The translations under genes were made by a program, and so were the position numbers. A model generated the notes under the pieces. The model searched no databases, had not been told where the DNA came from, and saw nothing but the letters and a program-made list of their open reading frames with translations. From NCBI GenBank assembly GCA_002102555.1, contig MCFL01000008.1, positions 62,001 through 126,000 of the forward strand: a DNA stretch of 64,000 nucleotides, given 5' to 3'. Shown here in pieces: positions 1 to 12,266 of the stretch. Positions within the stretch are counted from its first letter, which is position 1. Every line of letters begins with the position of its first letter. The DNA is from Catenaria anguillulae PL171. Lineage: Eukaryota > Blastocladiomycota > Blastocladiomycetes > Blastocladiales > Catenariaceae.

Positions 1-1034
1 TCACGAGCTCTATCACAATATCCCTTTCTTTGACTAGTGCGCGAAGGACGAGTAACAAGTTGTGCAGCGGTGACGGGTGGCGTGGTGCAACCGCTTCAGC
101 ATCGGACATGCCCAGAAACGTTGGAATGATCTGCACAGCAACAGCTGAGTCTGAAAAGACACGCGTACGCGATCCAGCAGGAAGTTTGTCAACAATTGCA
201 AGAACAGCGGCAACCTCGGGCATGATGAGCTGGTAGGAGCGGGCGGCAGTCGGCCGAAGATTTCCAGGTCAAGTTGGGGGCAGTGGGCACCGAGCCCCAT
301 AACGGCATCAGCCGTGTTCGTAGCGGGTTGCAGCGATCCATCAGTCCAGCAGTCAAGAACTGCGTCATGGTGCGCCGCGAGCAGCTGTGTGACAGTGGCG
401 AGAGGTGGAACTGAGTAGGCTGAGCTTGGAGGGTGGCCGTCGTCATTGCCGTCGCCATCGTCGCTGTCAACATCCATGTCGTCCTGGACGTGCCCAGGGA
501 AGAAGCTGGACATGTATGGGCAATGCTCAGGCAGTTCGTGGTTAGGTGCTAGGACGACATACGCGTCTACACCGTCCCGACGCGTCGTGAGAGACGTGGC
601 CGAGATGGGGTACGTGTACGCAAGTTGGATGGTGACAAGGCAGTCGGGCACGTCACAATTTGCTGGCGCCAGTTGGCAGCTACCTATATCGCCACAGTCA
701 AGGCACAAGTGGAGTAAAGTGTGGTCAAGGGGCACAACACCCTCGTCAAGCATCAGGCAAGTGCATTCTGTTGGTCAAAGCAACCAGTGCATTGTGCAGG
801 CGACCCAAGGCGAGGGCTCCTCTTGGCAAGTAAATGTCGGATACCGCACTGGTTTTCGTCCATGCAGCGAAGCGAGCAGAATGTGACGGCGTTAAACGTT
901 AGACCAGCGAGTGTGACGACGTACATACAAAGACCAGCTAATGTAGGGTTGTGGCGTGGAGTCAATGGATCGCGCGATGGCACGTGATGATTGCGCCATG
1001 GCGATTTCTTCCGATTACCCGCGTCCAAGTTCAA
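1..1034 (-). pseudogene. Remnant of a non-LTR retrotransposon ORF with an RNase H domain, cut by the window edge
   Basis: Reading leftward from about 1034, a Cys-rich stretch (CSLRC, CTGC, LCLDCG) is followed by an RNase H-like block. The block shows WTDGS with a following GLG near 300-350, PEVAAVL carrying the catalytic Glu near 200-220, and VFSDSAVAV with the next Asp near 150. TDGS, Glu and SDS are the order of acidic residues in the RNase H domain of LINE ORF2 proteins. The frame breaks near 757 and near 218-220, and both breaks are repaired by one extra base. No reverse transcriptase is visible; it would be expected upstream in the reading direction, where the bZIP gene now lies. The 3' end runs off the window. 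The element type is inferred from RNase H alone, so family assignment is weak. Confidence 0.5.
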
Positions 1035-1299
1035 GCTCAGTGGCCAATCGGGATCGGCATAGGCAAATGCACATGACAGGCCGCATGCTCACTGCTCAGG
1101 ACCAGTGGATGGAGCTCGAGTACACACGTTATCAACGCTTATGCAAGCATCTCGACTCCCTCTCAGTCTGTCACTTGCTGCAATCGACACTGGGCACTCA
1201 GCGATTCAGTGGCCGTCGACGCCTTGTCCTTGCTCCCGCCCTCGGCCGACGCTCCTTGACCATCCGCCAGCTCTCCACCCACTCTCAAGCAGATTCACC

Positions 1300-2682
1300 A
1301 TGCTCTCGACGCCATCGGATCTCCGCAGCCCACCCGCCCGCGATACCGGGTCGCTCCTGGCCCAACTGCTCGACTTCCCCGAGGATGACGATGCCAACGC
1401 CCAGCCGCTGTCGGCCGAACAGCTGGCTCAGCAGCTGGCCTTCTTCTCTGAGGCCGAATTCAACTTTGAGTCCGCTCCGCCGGCCGCCCCAGCAACCTCG
1501 ACGTACTTGGAGCGCTCTGGCTTGGTCCTCGGCGCTGACCGATTGGATGCTAAGCAGTCTGCAGTTGACCACCACCAGTCAAAGCATGTGCAGCCCCAGC
1601 CCTCATCGTTGCAGCCACTGTACCATGGGCAATTTTCCGTTCAGTCAGCTGGCCCTGCCTTCGCCCTGCAACCACATCAGCAGCTGTTTGGTAGTTCGAT
1701 CCAGCCGCTTGCGGCTCAACCAAATCAAGTTGTGTGGGGACCCAACGGCACTGCCTTCATCCTTCAGCCGTCGACTGTTCCTGGCCAGCCGGCTGTCATG
1801 GTTCCCCTTCAGCTGGCGTCGACAATTTCGAACTCGCAGCCGTTTGCAGTATCATCTACCGCTCCAACTATTGGCGCAGTCGGGCCTTCTTCAGACCGCT
1901 CCATCCCTTCCGCCCTAGTGACGCCTTCAAGTGCCGCTGCTCCGCCTGCCCCGCGCAATCCCGTGATGACCGTTCCTTCTACCCTCGCAATTGCCAATGT
2001 GGCCACCCCAACAGTCTTGCCGTCATCGAACGCTGATACTGGTTTGACCATTTCGAGCCAAAGCAGCTTGTCAGTCGAGTGCACATCGGCGCCTCCTACG
2101 CGTACCAAGCGCCCCGTGCCAGCGCATCCGCCCGCTCGCGCAACCCCGTCAAAGGACAAACCGTCTGCTCCGTCCCCCACTGCCGCCACGCAGGTCGACC
2201 AGGTGGACGACGACGGGCTCGGTGATGACAATGACCACGACTCCGAGACTCCTCCGTCCAAGCGGCCAAAGACCTCAATGGACGAAGAGAAGCGCCGCCG
2301 AAACACGGAGGCGTCGGCTCGTTTCCGCCTGCGCAAAAAGGCCAAGGAACAAGCATTGGAGCGTGCGGCATCAGAGCTGGCGGCCCGTCTCGACCAATTG
2401 GAGCGGCGTACCAAGGAATTGGAGACGGAAAATGCCTGGTTGCGAGGCATTCTGGTTGATCGTGACGGACACGATCGAGCTGCGACTGCCGCCCGCTATG
2501 CCGCCTTGGCCGCAGCTGCAGGCATTCAACCACCACACTCGGCCATCGTGTCTACCATTCCTGCCATTCCTCCGGGTTTTTCGGCCGGATCATTTGGCTT
2601 GGGAGCATTCGGCGCAACCTCCAGTCGTACAGGAGAGTTGCCAGTTTCCGGTGCTGGACCCAACACGACGACACAGCCATGA
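1300..2682 (+). CDS. bZIP transcription factor, CYS3/GCN4-like
   Basis: This is a single-exon protein of 460 residues from the ATG at 1300, which has a good context (TTCACCATG). The frame is open further upstream, and an ATG at 1141 would add 53 residues. The N-terminal 320 residues are Ser/Pro/Thr/Ala-rich and acidic in patches, as in an activation region. The basic region starts near residue 330 (RRRNTEASARFRLRKK), with the Asn and Arg of the bZIP signature. It runs directly into a leucine zipper with heptad leucines (LAARLDQLERRTKELETENAW). NTxASARFRxxKK is the form seen in fungal CYS3/MET28 and ZIP1 factors that control sulfur or metal genes, so a nuclear regulator of that sort is likely. 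The target pathway cannot be read from sequence. Confidence 0.9.
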   Translation: MLSTPSDLRSPPARDTGSLLAQLLDFPEDDDANAQPLSAEQLAQQLAFFSEAEFNFESAPPAAPATSTYLERSGLVLGADRLDAKQSAVDHHQSKHVQPQPSSLQPLYHGQFSVQSAGPAFALQPHQQLFGSSIQPLAAQPNQVVWGPNGTAFILQPSTVPGQPAVMVPLQLASTISNSQPFAVSSTAPTIGAVGPSSDRSIPSALVTPSSAAAPPAPRNPVMTVPSTLAIANVATPTVLPSSNADTGLTISSQSSLSVECTSAPPTRTKRPVPAHPPARATPSKDKPSAPSPTAATQVDQVDDDGLGDDNDHDSETPPSKRPKTSMDEEKRRRNTEASARFRLRKKAKEQALERAASELAARLDQLERRTKELETENAWLRGILVDRDGHDRAATAARYAALAAAAGIQPPHSAIVSTIPAIPPGFSAGSFGLGAFGATSSRTGELPVSGAGPNTTTQP

Positions 2683-3122
2683 GTAACACAATGCTTATCA
2701 AGTTTTCTCGAGCTTCAGAGTTGTTGAGCTTCCACGTTTTGTCCATTATTCTTTTGTCACCTCAGCGAACGATGATACGTATCTGTCACCTTAAACTCAC
2801 GTTTCGTATTATGAACACTTTGCCTTGTTTTGTGATCCTCTGCTCAGTTCGGATTGGTTCCTCCCATTTCACGAGACCTTTGCGCCCATTTTGGCCCAAG
2901 CTGAGCCAGGTCCGGCCAGCTTGCCCCGCTTAGCCTGCTCGTCCTGAATCACTGTCGGGCATTAAACGTGACCATCGGACACGTTCTTCACGTGTGGGCA
3001 CATGTTAATGTGCCAACTTTTTTCCCATGTCGAATGGGCAAGAGCACCCACTACATGAATTCTATCATAACCTTATGCAAACTTGGCAATTCTTTGTTAC
3101 ATGAGGTAAAGTTGTGCCGAAC
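2683..3122. other. Intergenic, no gene seen
   Basis: About 440 bases between the bZIP stop and the next start codon. Pyrimidine-rich and AT-richer than the flanking genes. It should hold the bZIP 3' end and the next gene's promoter. I see no repeat or RNA gene. Confidence 0.6.
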
Positions 3123-4653
3123 ATGCTTGCACAATCAGATGCTCGTCAAATCCCAGTCCTCGCTGGGGATTTCAAGTTCCGCCTACTGTTCATGTTTTCT
3201 GCAATTGGCGCCGTCGGATGCTTTCTTCTCTCGCTCGTTCGGACATGGTCCGCAATCAAAAAGAAATCCGAGGAATGGTCAGCATCTGGCAACAGCACTG
3301 CCGTGATTCGCATCGGGTGTCGCGCTACCGAGCTTCTAGCAGCTCTGGTATTCCTGTCCATGGATATCTTGTACCTGTGCTTGTCCTATGATGAATCTCC
3401 CAACCGTTCGCCTCTCGAAGAACCGACGATCCAGCTTACTTTCCTCGCCATTCATGTCGAACCGCTTTGCGCCCAATTGGTATCGGCGGTTTTACTATTT
3501 CAGTGGTTCCCACACCTATTTGGGGTCAAGTGGCGTGTGCTGTCCGTCTTTGCGGTTTTCAACCTCGGCCCATACGTTTTCAGCCTTATTCTATACTCCA
3601 GCAACGCTTTCCTGTATACCCAATGGCTTTCCTTTACAGCCGTATGCCTGATATCGCTCGCGAACGTCATCCTGTTCCGATTCCTGCTGTTTTGGATTAC
3701 ATCTTCATATCCGACGATGGCGTACAACGAGGCGAATGCGAGCGTTATTCATCAAAAAGTCTTCATTATCTATTTACTCACAATCCTGGACATGACCATC
3801 ATCCTGTTGATCATGGATCAGGCGTTTGCCATGAACATGACTGTTTCGCTGTTTCTGTATGCTCCCTCTTTCCCACGTCTAAAACGCGGTTCTTGAATCG
3901 CTTCTCATGATGCCAATCATTTTTGACAGGTCGCATTTCAAGCTTACCGTTTCCCTCGGTCTCTCTGTCAAGCTTGAACTGATTTCCCGCCCGTGCATGT
4001 CGGATCTCATGGCCCTGCTGAATGAGCAATCAAACATGGTTGAGCCAGGACTGGTGCGGCCGCGCACTACAAGCAAAACGATTCAAAGAACGCGGAGTCA
4101 GAGAACTCAACCAACTCGCCCAGACTTGCCAGACTTGAACAAATCCGCTGCACGGAATGCGCCACACAGTATGGGTTTTCTTCTCGTCCCCTTGGGAGCA
4201 TGAAATTCACATTCACACGGCATACTTTCACTAGAGCTCGCCCCAGTTGAGCAGTCCATTGACGACCTCGTCACATCCCCAACTGTCAACAAGACAAGCT
4301 TGCTTCCTCCAGTCATTTCACCCGAGCCCGGCCATCGCAACTTGAACAGCGAGCCGCTTGTCGAATGCGACGTGGAGGATTCGGAAACTTCTTCCCAACC
4401 AAACGTGTCAGATCTTGATCCAATATCGCCAAAGCGAGAAGCCGCTTCCATCATTGCCGAGGATTCAAGCAGCAACAATGCGTCTGTAACCCAGCTCGGC
4501 CGAGCAGTCGCGAAATCACTCCGAAGTTTGAGTGCGCTGCCGTCGCATCGCAGTGGCTCAGGATTCATCCATTTGGAGGAAAACTCAGAAGCCGCAGGAG
4601 AGCGGGACCGTGGGAATCGCGAGGTGGGCGAAAATGCGGACAGCTTGCTCTGA
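3123..4653 (+). CDS. Seven-helix membrane protein with a long Ser-rich cytosolic tail (receptor-like)
   Basis: Three exons (about 3123-3856, 3930-4168, 4235-4653; donors GTATGC and GTATGG) give 463 residues in one frame. Six to seven hydrophobic helices can be read, starting with LLFMFSAIGAVGCFLLSLV and ending with a helix pair around IYLLTILDMTIILLIMD and the splice-joined MTVSLFLSHFKLTVSLGL. The tail of about 170 residues is polar and rich in Ser/Thr/Glu, as in a signalling receptor tail. No family signature was recognised (no GPCR class motif, no transporter motif). The topology resembles the unrelated seven-helix protein at 43925. The start at 3123 is the first ATG before helix 1. The call rests on topology only. 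Confidence 0.65.
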
Positions 4654-4945
4654 GGTGGCAGGATACAACTGGATTCTTTTGATGAATGTTTCTCTCATTC
4701 TGTGTTGGTTTTCTTCATCCAGATTGGCCTCACTAGCTTTTATTCTTTGGGACTTCACCTATCTTATACTTTTACGAGTTCGTGCTTGGTTTCACGCCAT
4801 CAATTTTATCTTTGGTTTGCCCACATGTGGTACTGCATATTTGTCTTGGAGCTGTGTCGGGAGTTCAGGATCGTTTGAGTTCGAACTGTGAGACGATCAC
4901 TGACTTGAATAAGATGTGCCAAAAATGAAAACATGAAAGCCCGCC

Positions 4946-5795
4946 ATGAATGCTCAAGCGACACAAGTAACAGCAATGCCACTACCTAGTGTTGGTGACG
5001 CCGAAGCACTGTACCGCGCTGGAGACGCCCTGGGCGCACTTGCCATCCTTGAGAGCCACTTGGCTATGGGCTCAACCTTGGCTCGACCCGGATGGCCTCT
5101 TTTCTTTGCAAGCATGGCCAAGGTTGGGAGACCCATCGAACTGGGTCATTTTCGAACTGCCCGCGACGAGTCGCTCTTGCCATTTTTGTATGCGAGAACA
5201 ATCGCACCCATTTCTTTTTGCCAAAGCATTGCTCTTCGTCCTTCCTAACATTCAAATTCATAGGTTACTGAACCGCTCAGCAGCCGAACAAGTCGCTCTC
5301 CTTACCGACATTATTCCATCCTTGACCGACCTCACGACGCTCCACCTTGCAACGGACGTATGGTGTGCTCGCGTGCCCTCGATGGATCGCACCGAAGCCC
5401 TGGCCGCCGTGGACAAGGCCAAGGAATGGTTGTCCCCCGATGACTGCTCCAGAGTCTTGGCAGCACTTGGATCGGCCACCAGCGCAACCGAACCAACAAG
5501 TTCTTCTCACTCCCGTATCCCGGAGTGTGCAAATCAGTCTGGCGCTTTGGATGGGGGCAGCCAAGAGGGTCGCACTGTGTCCGTCTCGCGAGGAGCAGCA
5601 CATCTCCCCAAATGGCTTGCACATTTAGCTGCATGGGCCAACATCATTCACCGCCGTATGACAGCCTTGTCGCTTCCTCAGTCTTCCATCATCGTCCTTG
5701 CCATCGTTCTCATTGCTCTTCGCCGGCTCTCGGCATTTGTTCCACAAATTTTGCGGTTCCGGACAATTCTCGAGCGCCTCATTCAAATCGTGTAA
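4946..5795 (+). CDS. Tail-anchored membrane protein of unknown function
   Basis: Two exons (4946-5187 and 5264-5795; intron donor GTATGC) give 257 residues. The N-terminal part has a TPR-like helix pair (LYRAGDALGALAILESHL). It is followed by a helical region around 5280-5460 and a disordered Ser/Gln stretch. The C-terminus carries one membrane segment (SIIVLAIVLIALRRL) and a short basic tail. A helical cytosolic domain plus a C-terminal anchor is typical of tail-anchored proteins of peroxisome, ER or mitochondrial outer membrane. PEX26/PEX15-type peroxins have this plan, but I see no diagnostic motif and make no assignment. Confidence 0.65.
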
Positions 5796-5866
5796 GTGAG
5801 TGGATATCTGTAATGGTATAATTCTATACGAACGGAGTACATAAAGCCTTGGTTGCCATGCATGCA

Positions 5867-8597
5867 TCAGGACTGATTGACAGAGGTAATTGATGTCCGA
5901 TAAAACACACGCCTTGTGGCATTGGCACCGCCGTTCAAGCTCTTCGACTCCAGACACGCAGTTTCTCCGCCCGCCTCGTCCTCGGGCTCCTCTGCGATGG
6001 CTTCTTCCTCAACGAAAAGGGTCATCCGAGAGCCAGCCGTGAATGAAACAGGAGATGACGGCGACGATGCTGAAGTCGACGAGGACGACCGAGGCGATAT
6101 CGACAATGGTGGGGCGTCGTCATCCGGAGGGGAAGACTCTTCCACAATCAACACTGGACCTGGCGATGGATCAAGGACGAGCACGGGCTCTGCGTCCGTA
6201 TCGTCATCGGAATACTCGCTCTCCCATGTCTGCATCCGCCGTCTCTCCTCGGCCTCCATATCCATTGAACCGTCCGCACTGGGTTGCTGGTCCTCTGGTT
6301 CATCACCATCATTGGTATCGTTGAGCTCGTTGATGCTGGTTCCAGGTGAATCGATCCCGGCATGCCGCCCAGTCGCATACGCGGGGCTGCTTCGCCCACT
6401 CCAGCGCCCGGATTCATGCGGTGACGTTGATCCCACGCTTCGCGCCGCACGAATGCTGCCCATACTTGCCACGGGCCGGGGTCGAAGGCTGATGGGGACA
6501 CCGAGCCGTGCGGTGCCGGCGTCGTCGCTGTCGGGCGTGTCGGTAAAGTCATCGTTGAAATCCTCCATGCGATCGCGCGATGATTCCATCGGTGCTGTTG
6601 ACGGACGTGGTGGATACTCGTCTGTGTAAAGAAACGCAAGTCAAATAAACAAACATGCAAGGTTGAGGCAAGTCCTTGTGGTGTGAAGGCAAACCTGGTG
6701 GCGCAACGCTCGGTAAACTTTGTGCACGTAAACTCCTCCTTGACAAATTGGCAAACGAGCTTGACAAGCGCCGCCACTGCTTCTTGATTCGATCAAACAG
6801 ACCGTGGGTAAAAGCCGCCTGGACCTCAGCGTCTGTGACCTTGAGCGGCTCGTATTGCACGGGATCGGTCATCTTGAACCAAATCGTTGCATCAGTCTCG
6901 CTCAAATCCGCCGTCGTCCACGGGTGACGTTTTGCTTGGGCCAACGTATACCGTGTGTCGGGATCCTTGTCCAAAAGGTGCTCAAACAAGTGCCGCAAGT
7001 CGTCAGAAAGTGGCACGTCCGGCGGGAACGCGAGCGGCTGGGAAGGAATGATTTCAAACAACTCGTACTCGGTCGCGGCGACAAATGGACAAACGCCAAA
7101 GTACAAGCAATACAGCGTCACGCCAAGCGCCCAAACATCAATGGCTTTGGTGACAATTGGCCGCTGCGGTTCGTCGTGCGAGTCGTCGCCGAGGACACAT
7201 AGCTCGGGGGCAAAGAAGGCGGGAGATCCGGCGGTTTTCCCCAGCTCCTGCTCGTCCTCAGAAGCGCTGCACTCGCCACTGCCATTGGTGTGGCCGCCCG
7301 TGCTCATGCTGCCGGACCGTCGTGACCGTTTAGAGAAAACGTGTGTGATGGCATGGAGGTTGATGGACGAAGAACGGCGTTTGGCGGCAATTTCCTTTTG
7401 CTCACGCTTGAGCTGACGTTGAGAAAAGTGGGACACGCCAAAATCGCTGAGTTTGACGACGCCGTCATTGGAGCGAAGGAGATTGGCGGGTTTGACATCC
7501 TACACCAGCACCACCGGTCAGAACAACGCATGTTAAAGTGTGGGTGTGAGCCGAGGGTGATGTGAATCGGACAGAAAAAGCAAACGACGCACTCGGTGAA
7601 TAATGCCCTGAGTATGCAAGTACTCCAATCCAGCAACCACGTCCCGAAAGATCAAGCGACACTCTTGCTCATTCAACAACGGCATGGGTCGATTTGATTC
7701 GTTGACGAGGCTGACAAGTGACCTGCCGACTCCTTTTTGATTCATTAAGCTTCGGGAAGCTACTTTGGCTCGCCAACGGGCTCCCAGGGTAAGCTCTCGT
7801 TTGATGACGCGGGCAATGGTCGCTTCCAGCGGATCTCGCCGCCCGCCATATGTTCGAGTACCATGTACACCTTGTCGCTATTGGGGTCGTCAATCACTTC
7901 GACAAGCTGCACAACATTGGGGTGAATGCATTTCTTCATGATGGCGATCTCTCGACGGATCTTTTCGAGCTGTGGGGACTGCGGCCCATTGTTGTTGGAG
8001 ATGCTGCCGTCCGGGTTGCGTCCGGACTGGAGAGTCCCAGACGGCGGGTGCGCACGGTTTTGCGAACGATTTTAATGGCCTGACAAACAAAATGAAACGC
8101 AGGCAGACAAACGGATTAGATCCAAGAGGAACGATATTGAAGAGGAAGGAAAAACATACAAAAAGCTCGCCAGTATCGGTCTGTCGCGCCAACTTGACTT
8201 TTCCATGCACACCTCGCCCAATCTCGTGCAGCACCACATACTGGTTGATGGTCTTGACACCCGACACGTCATCAATCGACTTTACAAGCGACGAGGTTTC
8301 CACAACGGGCGACGCACGCAACGAAGTGGTACTGCCAGGCGACTCGCTCCGGTATGACGCTGCCGAGAGTGAGTAGGTCGATTGGGAGGGAGATGCCGGG
8401 GAAGCAGAGAGTCGCCCGGCCTGTTGCGGAATTGGAAGACCCGTGTGCACCGAAAGCTGCGACAACGACATGCCGTACGAGGGAAGAGGTTCTGGGGCGG
8501 TGAGTGAAGCTGTAGAGGAGGCGGTGGTTACGGCGAGCATCGGATTGCTGTTGCCTAAGAGGTGGTTATTTGAAGCGGCCGAAGGAACCATCAGCAT
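5867..8597 (-). CDS. CaMKK/SAK1-like serine/threonine protein kinase (upstream kinase of SNF1/AMPK type)
   Basis: Five exons (8597-8160, 8079-7779, 7722-7593, 7499-6695, 6621-5867). With one base restored near 8036-8038 they give 809 residues. Kinase motifs in order: GRGVHG loop, AIKIVRK (Lys), REIAIMKKCIHPNVVQLVEV, HRDVKPAN catalytic loop split by an intron, SDFGVS, FFAPEL, and DVWALGVTLYCLYFGVCPF. The last blocks and the basic/Pro insert after the Lys match the CaMKK family, whose fungal members activate SNF1. The C-terminal 300 residues are acidic and disordered. A Ser/Pro-rich frame continues upstream to 9280 and a separate ATG lies near 9033, so the N-terminus is uncertain and could include another exon. 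The frame break lies in the variable insert and fits the window-wide pattern of missing single bases. Confidence 0.85.
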
Positions 8598-9280
8598 GTG
8601 GTTAGGCACAGCGGATGCGGCGGTTGGGGGCGCTGGGGGTTGGTGTTTGGTGGCGACGGGTGCGGAAACACCAAGGATCGCGCGGAGAGAGACGAGGAAG
8701 AGGAAGGAGGCTGTGGATGCGATGGCGAGGTGGGAGACGATGGAGATGATGGGCGCGACAGACGCAGCAGGCTCTTGGCTTTGGCCTTGATGGAGAGTGA
8801 TGCCGGTCGGTGCTGATGAGGTTGAGGTAACGATTGCGACGGTTCAGGCAGGTAGTGACCAGACGTCACGTAGGACACTGGCGTTGGGGCAATGGCGACT
8901 GCTGGTGCGCCTGTGTCGAGCTTGCAGAGTAACGCGAAGGAGAGATGGGCGCCGCCTCGCTGACATGCACTTGCACTGGTGCCGCCGCCACAGGGACGGG
9001 GAGCGCCAGCTGGCCATTGCGGTCTCTGGAACTCATGATAGAAGTGGCAGTCGCGCGGTTTGACTTGGACAGAAAAAGATGTTGTGGGCAGGTCGGATTG
9101 AATAGCAACCGTCGCAGATGGTTTTTCCCGCCATGGACAGCAGCCAACTGGTGTCGGGAGTAGGCGATGGACGGACGGGCGGGCGGATGGTTGGTGGTGG
9201 GCGAACAGGGGGTTTGGTAAGCACGCGAGAGGTTGGTGCGACGTTGAGTCGCGGAAAACGAGTTTCGGGAAGCTTTTCAA

Positions 9281-10138
9281 GCAATCATGGACATGGGCTC
9301 GGAGATCGCAGCTATTGCATCAAGTGCGGCAGGTCGCTTGTCTTGGTTTCATTGGCTTGTGGGCGCGAATTCACTCAGTAGGAGGCCCTTTTACATTTGC
9401 ATCCATCGGCCCCGGTGGATCTGGGTGCGCACATCTTTCACATTGATTCGATTCGCGTTCATCCAAGGCGTGCACTCTACCCAGTTTCGCACATGGCCAT
9501 TGCGACTCACGGAAAATTGCAGGTTCGTATCAGTGATCCCAATGATGAACGCAGTTCGTGTATGTGTGTGTTATGTGTATACAGATCCGGGAACATCAGC
9601 CGAAAGGAAAGGAAAACAGAAAGAAAAACGGACGCCAAACACACATCAACATGAGACAAGATGGGAACGAACCATGACGAGCAAATCGAAACGAGGCCAA
9701 AGAGACAAAAGAGACAGAGAGGGCGACAAACGAGTTGGACAAGAGAAAATACGCATTGCAAGGAGCGATAGAAACGGATGATGTATGTAAACAATCAACA
9801 GACAAAGAAGGATGGACCAAAGTCATGGAATCAGCAAATAACTTTCAAGCTGGATGGGGAATAGAGACTGGTTGGGTTGTCGACAACGAGACCAACCCGT
9901 CTTGGATAAAAGAGAAAAAAAAAGAAGAATGAAAGAAAAACAGAGGATAGGAAAGAGGATGCCACACAGAGATAGGAGGAAGAGGGAAGGGGGTCGATGA
10001 GGTCCATGAAAACCACACACCATGCGAGAGATTGGGGACGTTGAGCAGAGCGTAACGGCGTGCCAAGGAAGGCAGGAAAAAATGAACAGGAAAATGTACA
10101 AAAGAGGGATGATGAGTGCGTCAAGGTGCCTGCAGAAG
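9281..10138. other. Intergenic between two minus-strand genes
   Basis: About 860 bases, purine-rich on the plus strand (long AAAGA/GGAAAG runs between 9590 and 10100). It contains the 3' end of the PP1 subunit gene and the upstream region of the kinase. No supported gene. Confidence 0.55.
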
Positions 10139-12266
10139 TCACTCGGCAAGGTGACAGCCAGATCTCTCGCGCAAACTGCAAATGTTGAGTGCCGCGATCT
10201 CAATACTGGTGGGTGGGACGCCTTGAGCGGCTCTCTTGGGAGGCGACCCGGCGGCTCCGGGAACTGGACTTGCACACGGCGTGATAGCACCGCCCTCCTC
10301 GATTTCCGACTCGAGCGATGGTCGATGCCCTTCTCGACGCTTGACGACCACCTCGTAATTAGCGCCCGAGTTGTTGTCCCATGCTGATTCCCACCTCGAC
10401 ACCACACTGGACGATCGGTCCACATGTCCGCTCGCAAATCCACCATCGGGCGACGACCCGGGGCCTGAAGACACGACCTCTTGCACAAAGTACTCGTAAT
10501 GGACACAAAAGTACACGGTCGCATGCGCATCGACATTGGGCATGAGGCCCAGGTGCTCGGTCAACTCGAGGTCGAACCTGAACCGATCAAACCCGGCCGC
10601 ATCCTCTGCGGGTCCAACGTAGTGGCACTCAATGTCGGTGTGCGTGCGCCAGAAATCGACCGTGGCACGCAAAGACACGCGCTTCTCGAACGCGACATTC
10701 TTGACCAGCACCGTGCCCGAAACGCGGACCCGATCCGTGGCCTTTGCCGTGGTCGTTGTGCATGGGACGCGCGGCAGCAGTGGCGTAGGGCACACACCCA
10801 CAACGAGCTGAATTCCCTCCACGACCACGGTGTCCCATGGGCACGGCGCACGCGCAACCGGAGCGCACGCTGGGAAGTATGCCAGCCTTGGAACTTGCGT
10901 TTCGGATTCATCGGACGACATTGCGGGCTGCTGCTGCACATGTTGGTCGCGTTCCATTCGTTCCTGGGAGACGCCAAGACCGGGTTGGACGGCTGGGCGG
11001 CGGCGGCGGCTGTGAAGCGAGGTGGGCCCATGGACGGCAAATGGCCCGCAGACGGCCAGTTGGGCGTGAGCAGAGTGTAGTCGCAGTGTGGCTCGGCGGG
11101 CTCGTCGGCCGCTGACCACCGCAAGCTTGAGACTTCGGTAGGCCGGTCGTTGCGGCGAAAGAACCGGACAGTGCCAAAGTGTGAGGGGAATGAGACGGAG
11201 CGGCGTGGAGTCGGCGGCTTTTTGGATACTGTTGACTTGAGTGTAGCTGGGGCTGCGTGCGATTGGGAGAAGGACGCGCAGGTGGGGTTTGTGGTGCAGT
11301 GATCGAGGTTGGCCTTGGTTGAGGCGGCAGCAGGTAAAGAGTCTTGCCGCCGGAACGAGGGCGCAATAGGTTGAGGCGACTCTGTGCGGCGTGGTAAGGC
11401 CGTTGGCTGACGGTGGCGTTGGGGAACGGGAGCAGGGAGCGCGGCCGATGTGACAGTAGAGGCTGACGAGGTGGAAATGCGAGACCTTCGAGGTCAAGAG
11501 GGAACACAAGGTCTTCCTCAGGGGTGGTTGGTGAGGTTGTCGGCGACAAGGGTTGTTCGTCGCAAGCTGTCGCGGCGGAAATGGCAGCAGCAGTGGCGGC
11601 GACTGCCGCAGCGACCATGGCTGCCGAAGAGTCGAGGTCGAGATGGTGCAACGACGCGGCCATTTTGCTGTCGGATTCTGATCGTACTCTGCGGTGCGGG
11701 TTGGAGGGTGACATGGAGAGGAAGGGCGCATGGCCGTTGAAGACAGTTGGTAAGCTGGACGACAGAGCGTGGACAGGGGAAAAAGCCTTGCGACCGGCCA
11801 TGCCAATGCCGATGCCGTGGCCAGACCAGATGAAGGAATCGCTCATGGACGCTGCCCGACATGATCCACCGAGCGGGTGGGGATGGTGATGTGGGCCTAA
11901 ACTTGAGTGACCGTGGCGCGACGATTGTGGGAAGCGCGACTGCCACATGGACCCAGACGAGGGTGTTGCCCTGGGCGACAGCGAGAGAGCACGCAGGGCA
12001 GCCATGGTGGTAGCCGCGGTCGACGGGCTGAGGCCGAGGAGTGCGACAGACGAGGACATGGGTGAAGGCTGGCGGTGCATGGGCGCACACGGCGTGGGAA
12101 CGGGGCCAGCTACGTTGGGAGACGCGACTCGGTGGACGGGAGGCGCCGAGCGTGAGCGCGGGGTGGGAGGGACGGCCACGGCGAGGGGCGAGGAGAAGAG
12201 TGGCGAGTGCGGCGAGTGCGGCGAGTGCGGCGAGTGGGGATGCGCGGGCAGCACTTGGAGAGACAT
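10139..12266 (-). CDS. Glycogen-targeting regulatory subunit of protein phosphatase 1 (CBM21 domain)
   Basis: The start ATG at 12266 opens a Ser/Pro/His-rich N-terminal half that includes a perfect HSP tripeptide repeat. The C-terminal part (about 10750-10290) is a CBM21 domain: VSGTVLVKNVAFEKRVSLRA, TVDFW, then DRFRFDLEL, YFCVHYEYF and WDNNSGANYEV. These are the landmarks of GAC1/PIG-type proteins, which bind glycogen and dock the PP1 catalytic subunit onto glycogen synthase. Two frame changes are needed between about 11450 and 10900. Both fit one missing base each, giving 709 residues without introns; an intron is the alternative. I could not find a clear RVxF docking motif. Cytosolic role in glycogen metabolism is inferred from the family. 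Confidence 0.8.
12202..12237. repeat. Four tandem 9-bp units (GGCGAGTGC)
   Basis: Four copies, the last with one change. Read on the minus strand they encode consecutive His-Ser-Pro tripeptides near the N-terminus of the PP1 regulatory subunit. Confidence 0.9.

Noticed and set aside
956..1918. 320-codon open frame overlapping the bZIP gene
   Set aside because: It is an out-of-frame shadow of the bZIP coding sequence and lacks the basic-zipper motif.
8020..8055. A 29-nt intron (GTGCGC...CTCCAG) to explain the kinase frame change
   Set aside because: It is far shorter than every other intron here (about 55-130 nt). One missing base in a G3 run explains the change and fits the window-wide pattern.
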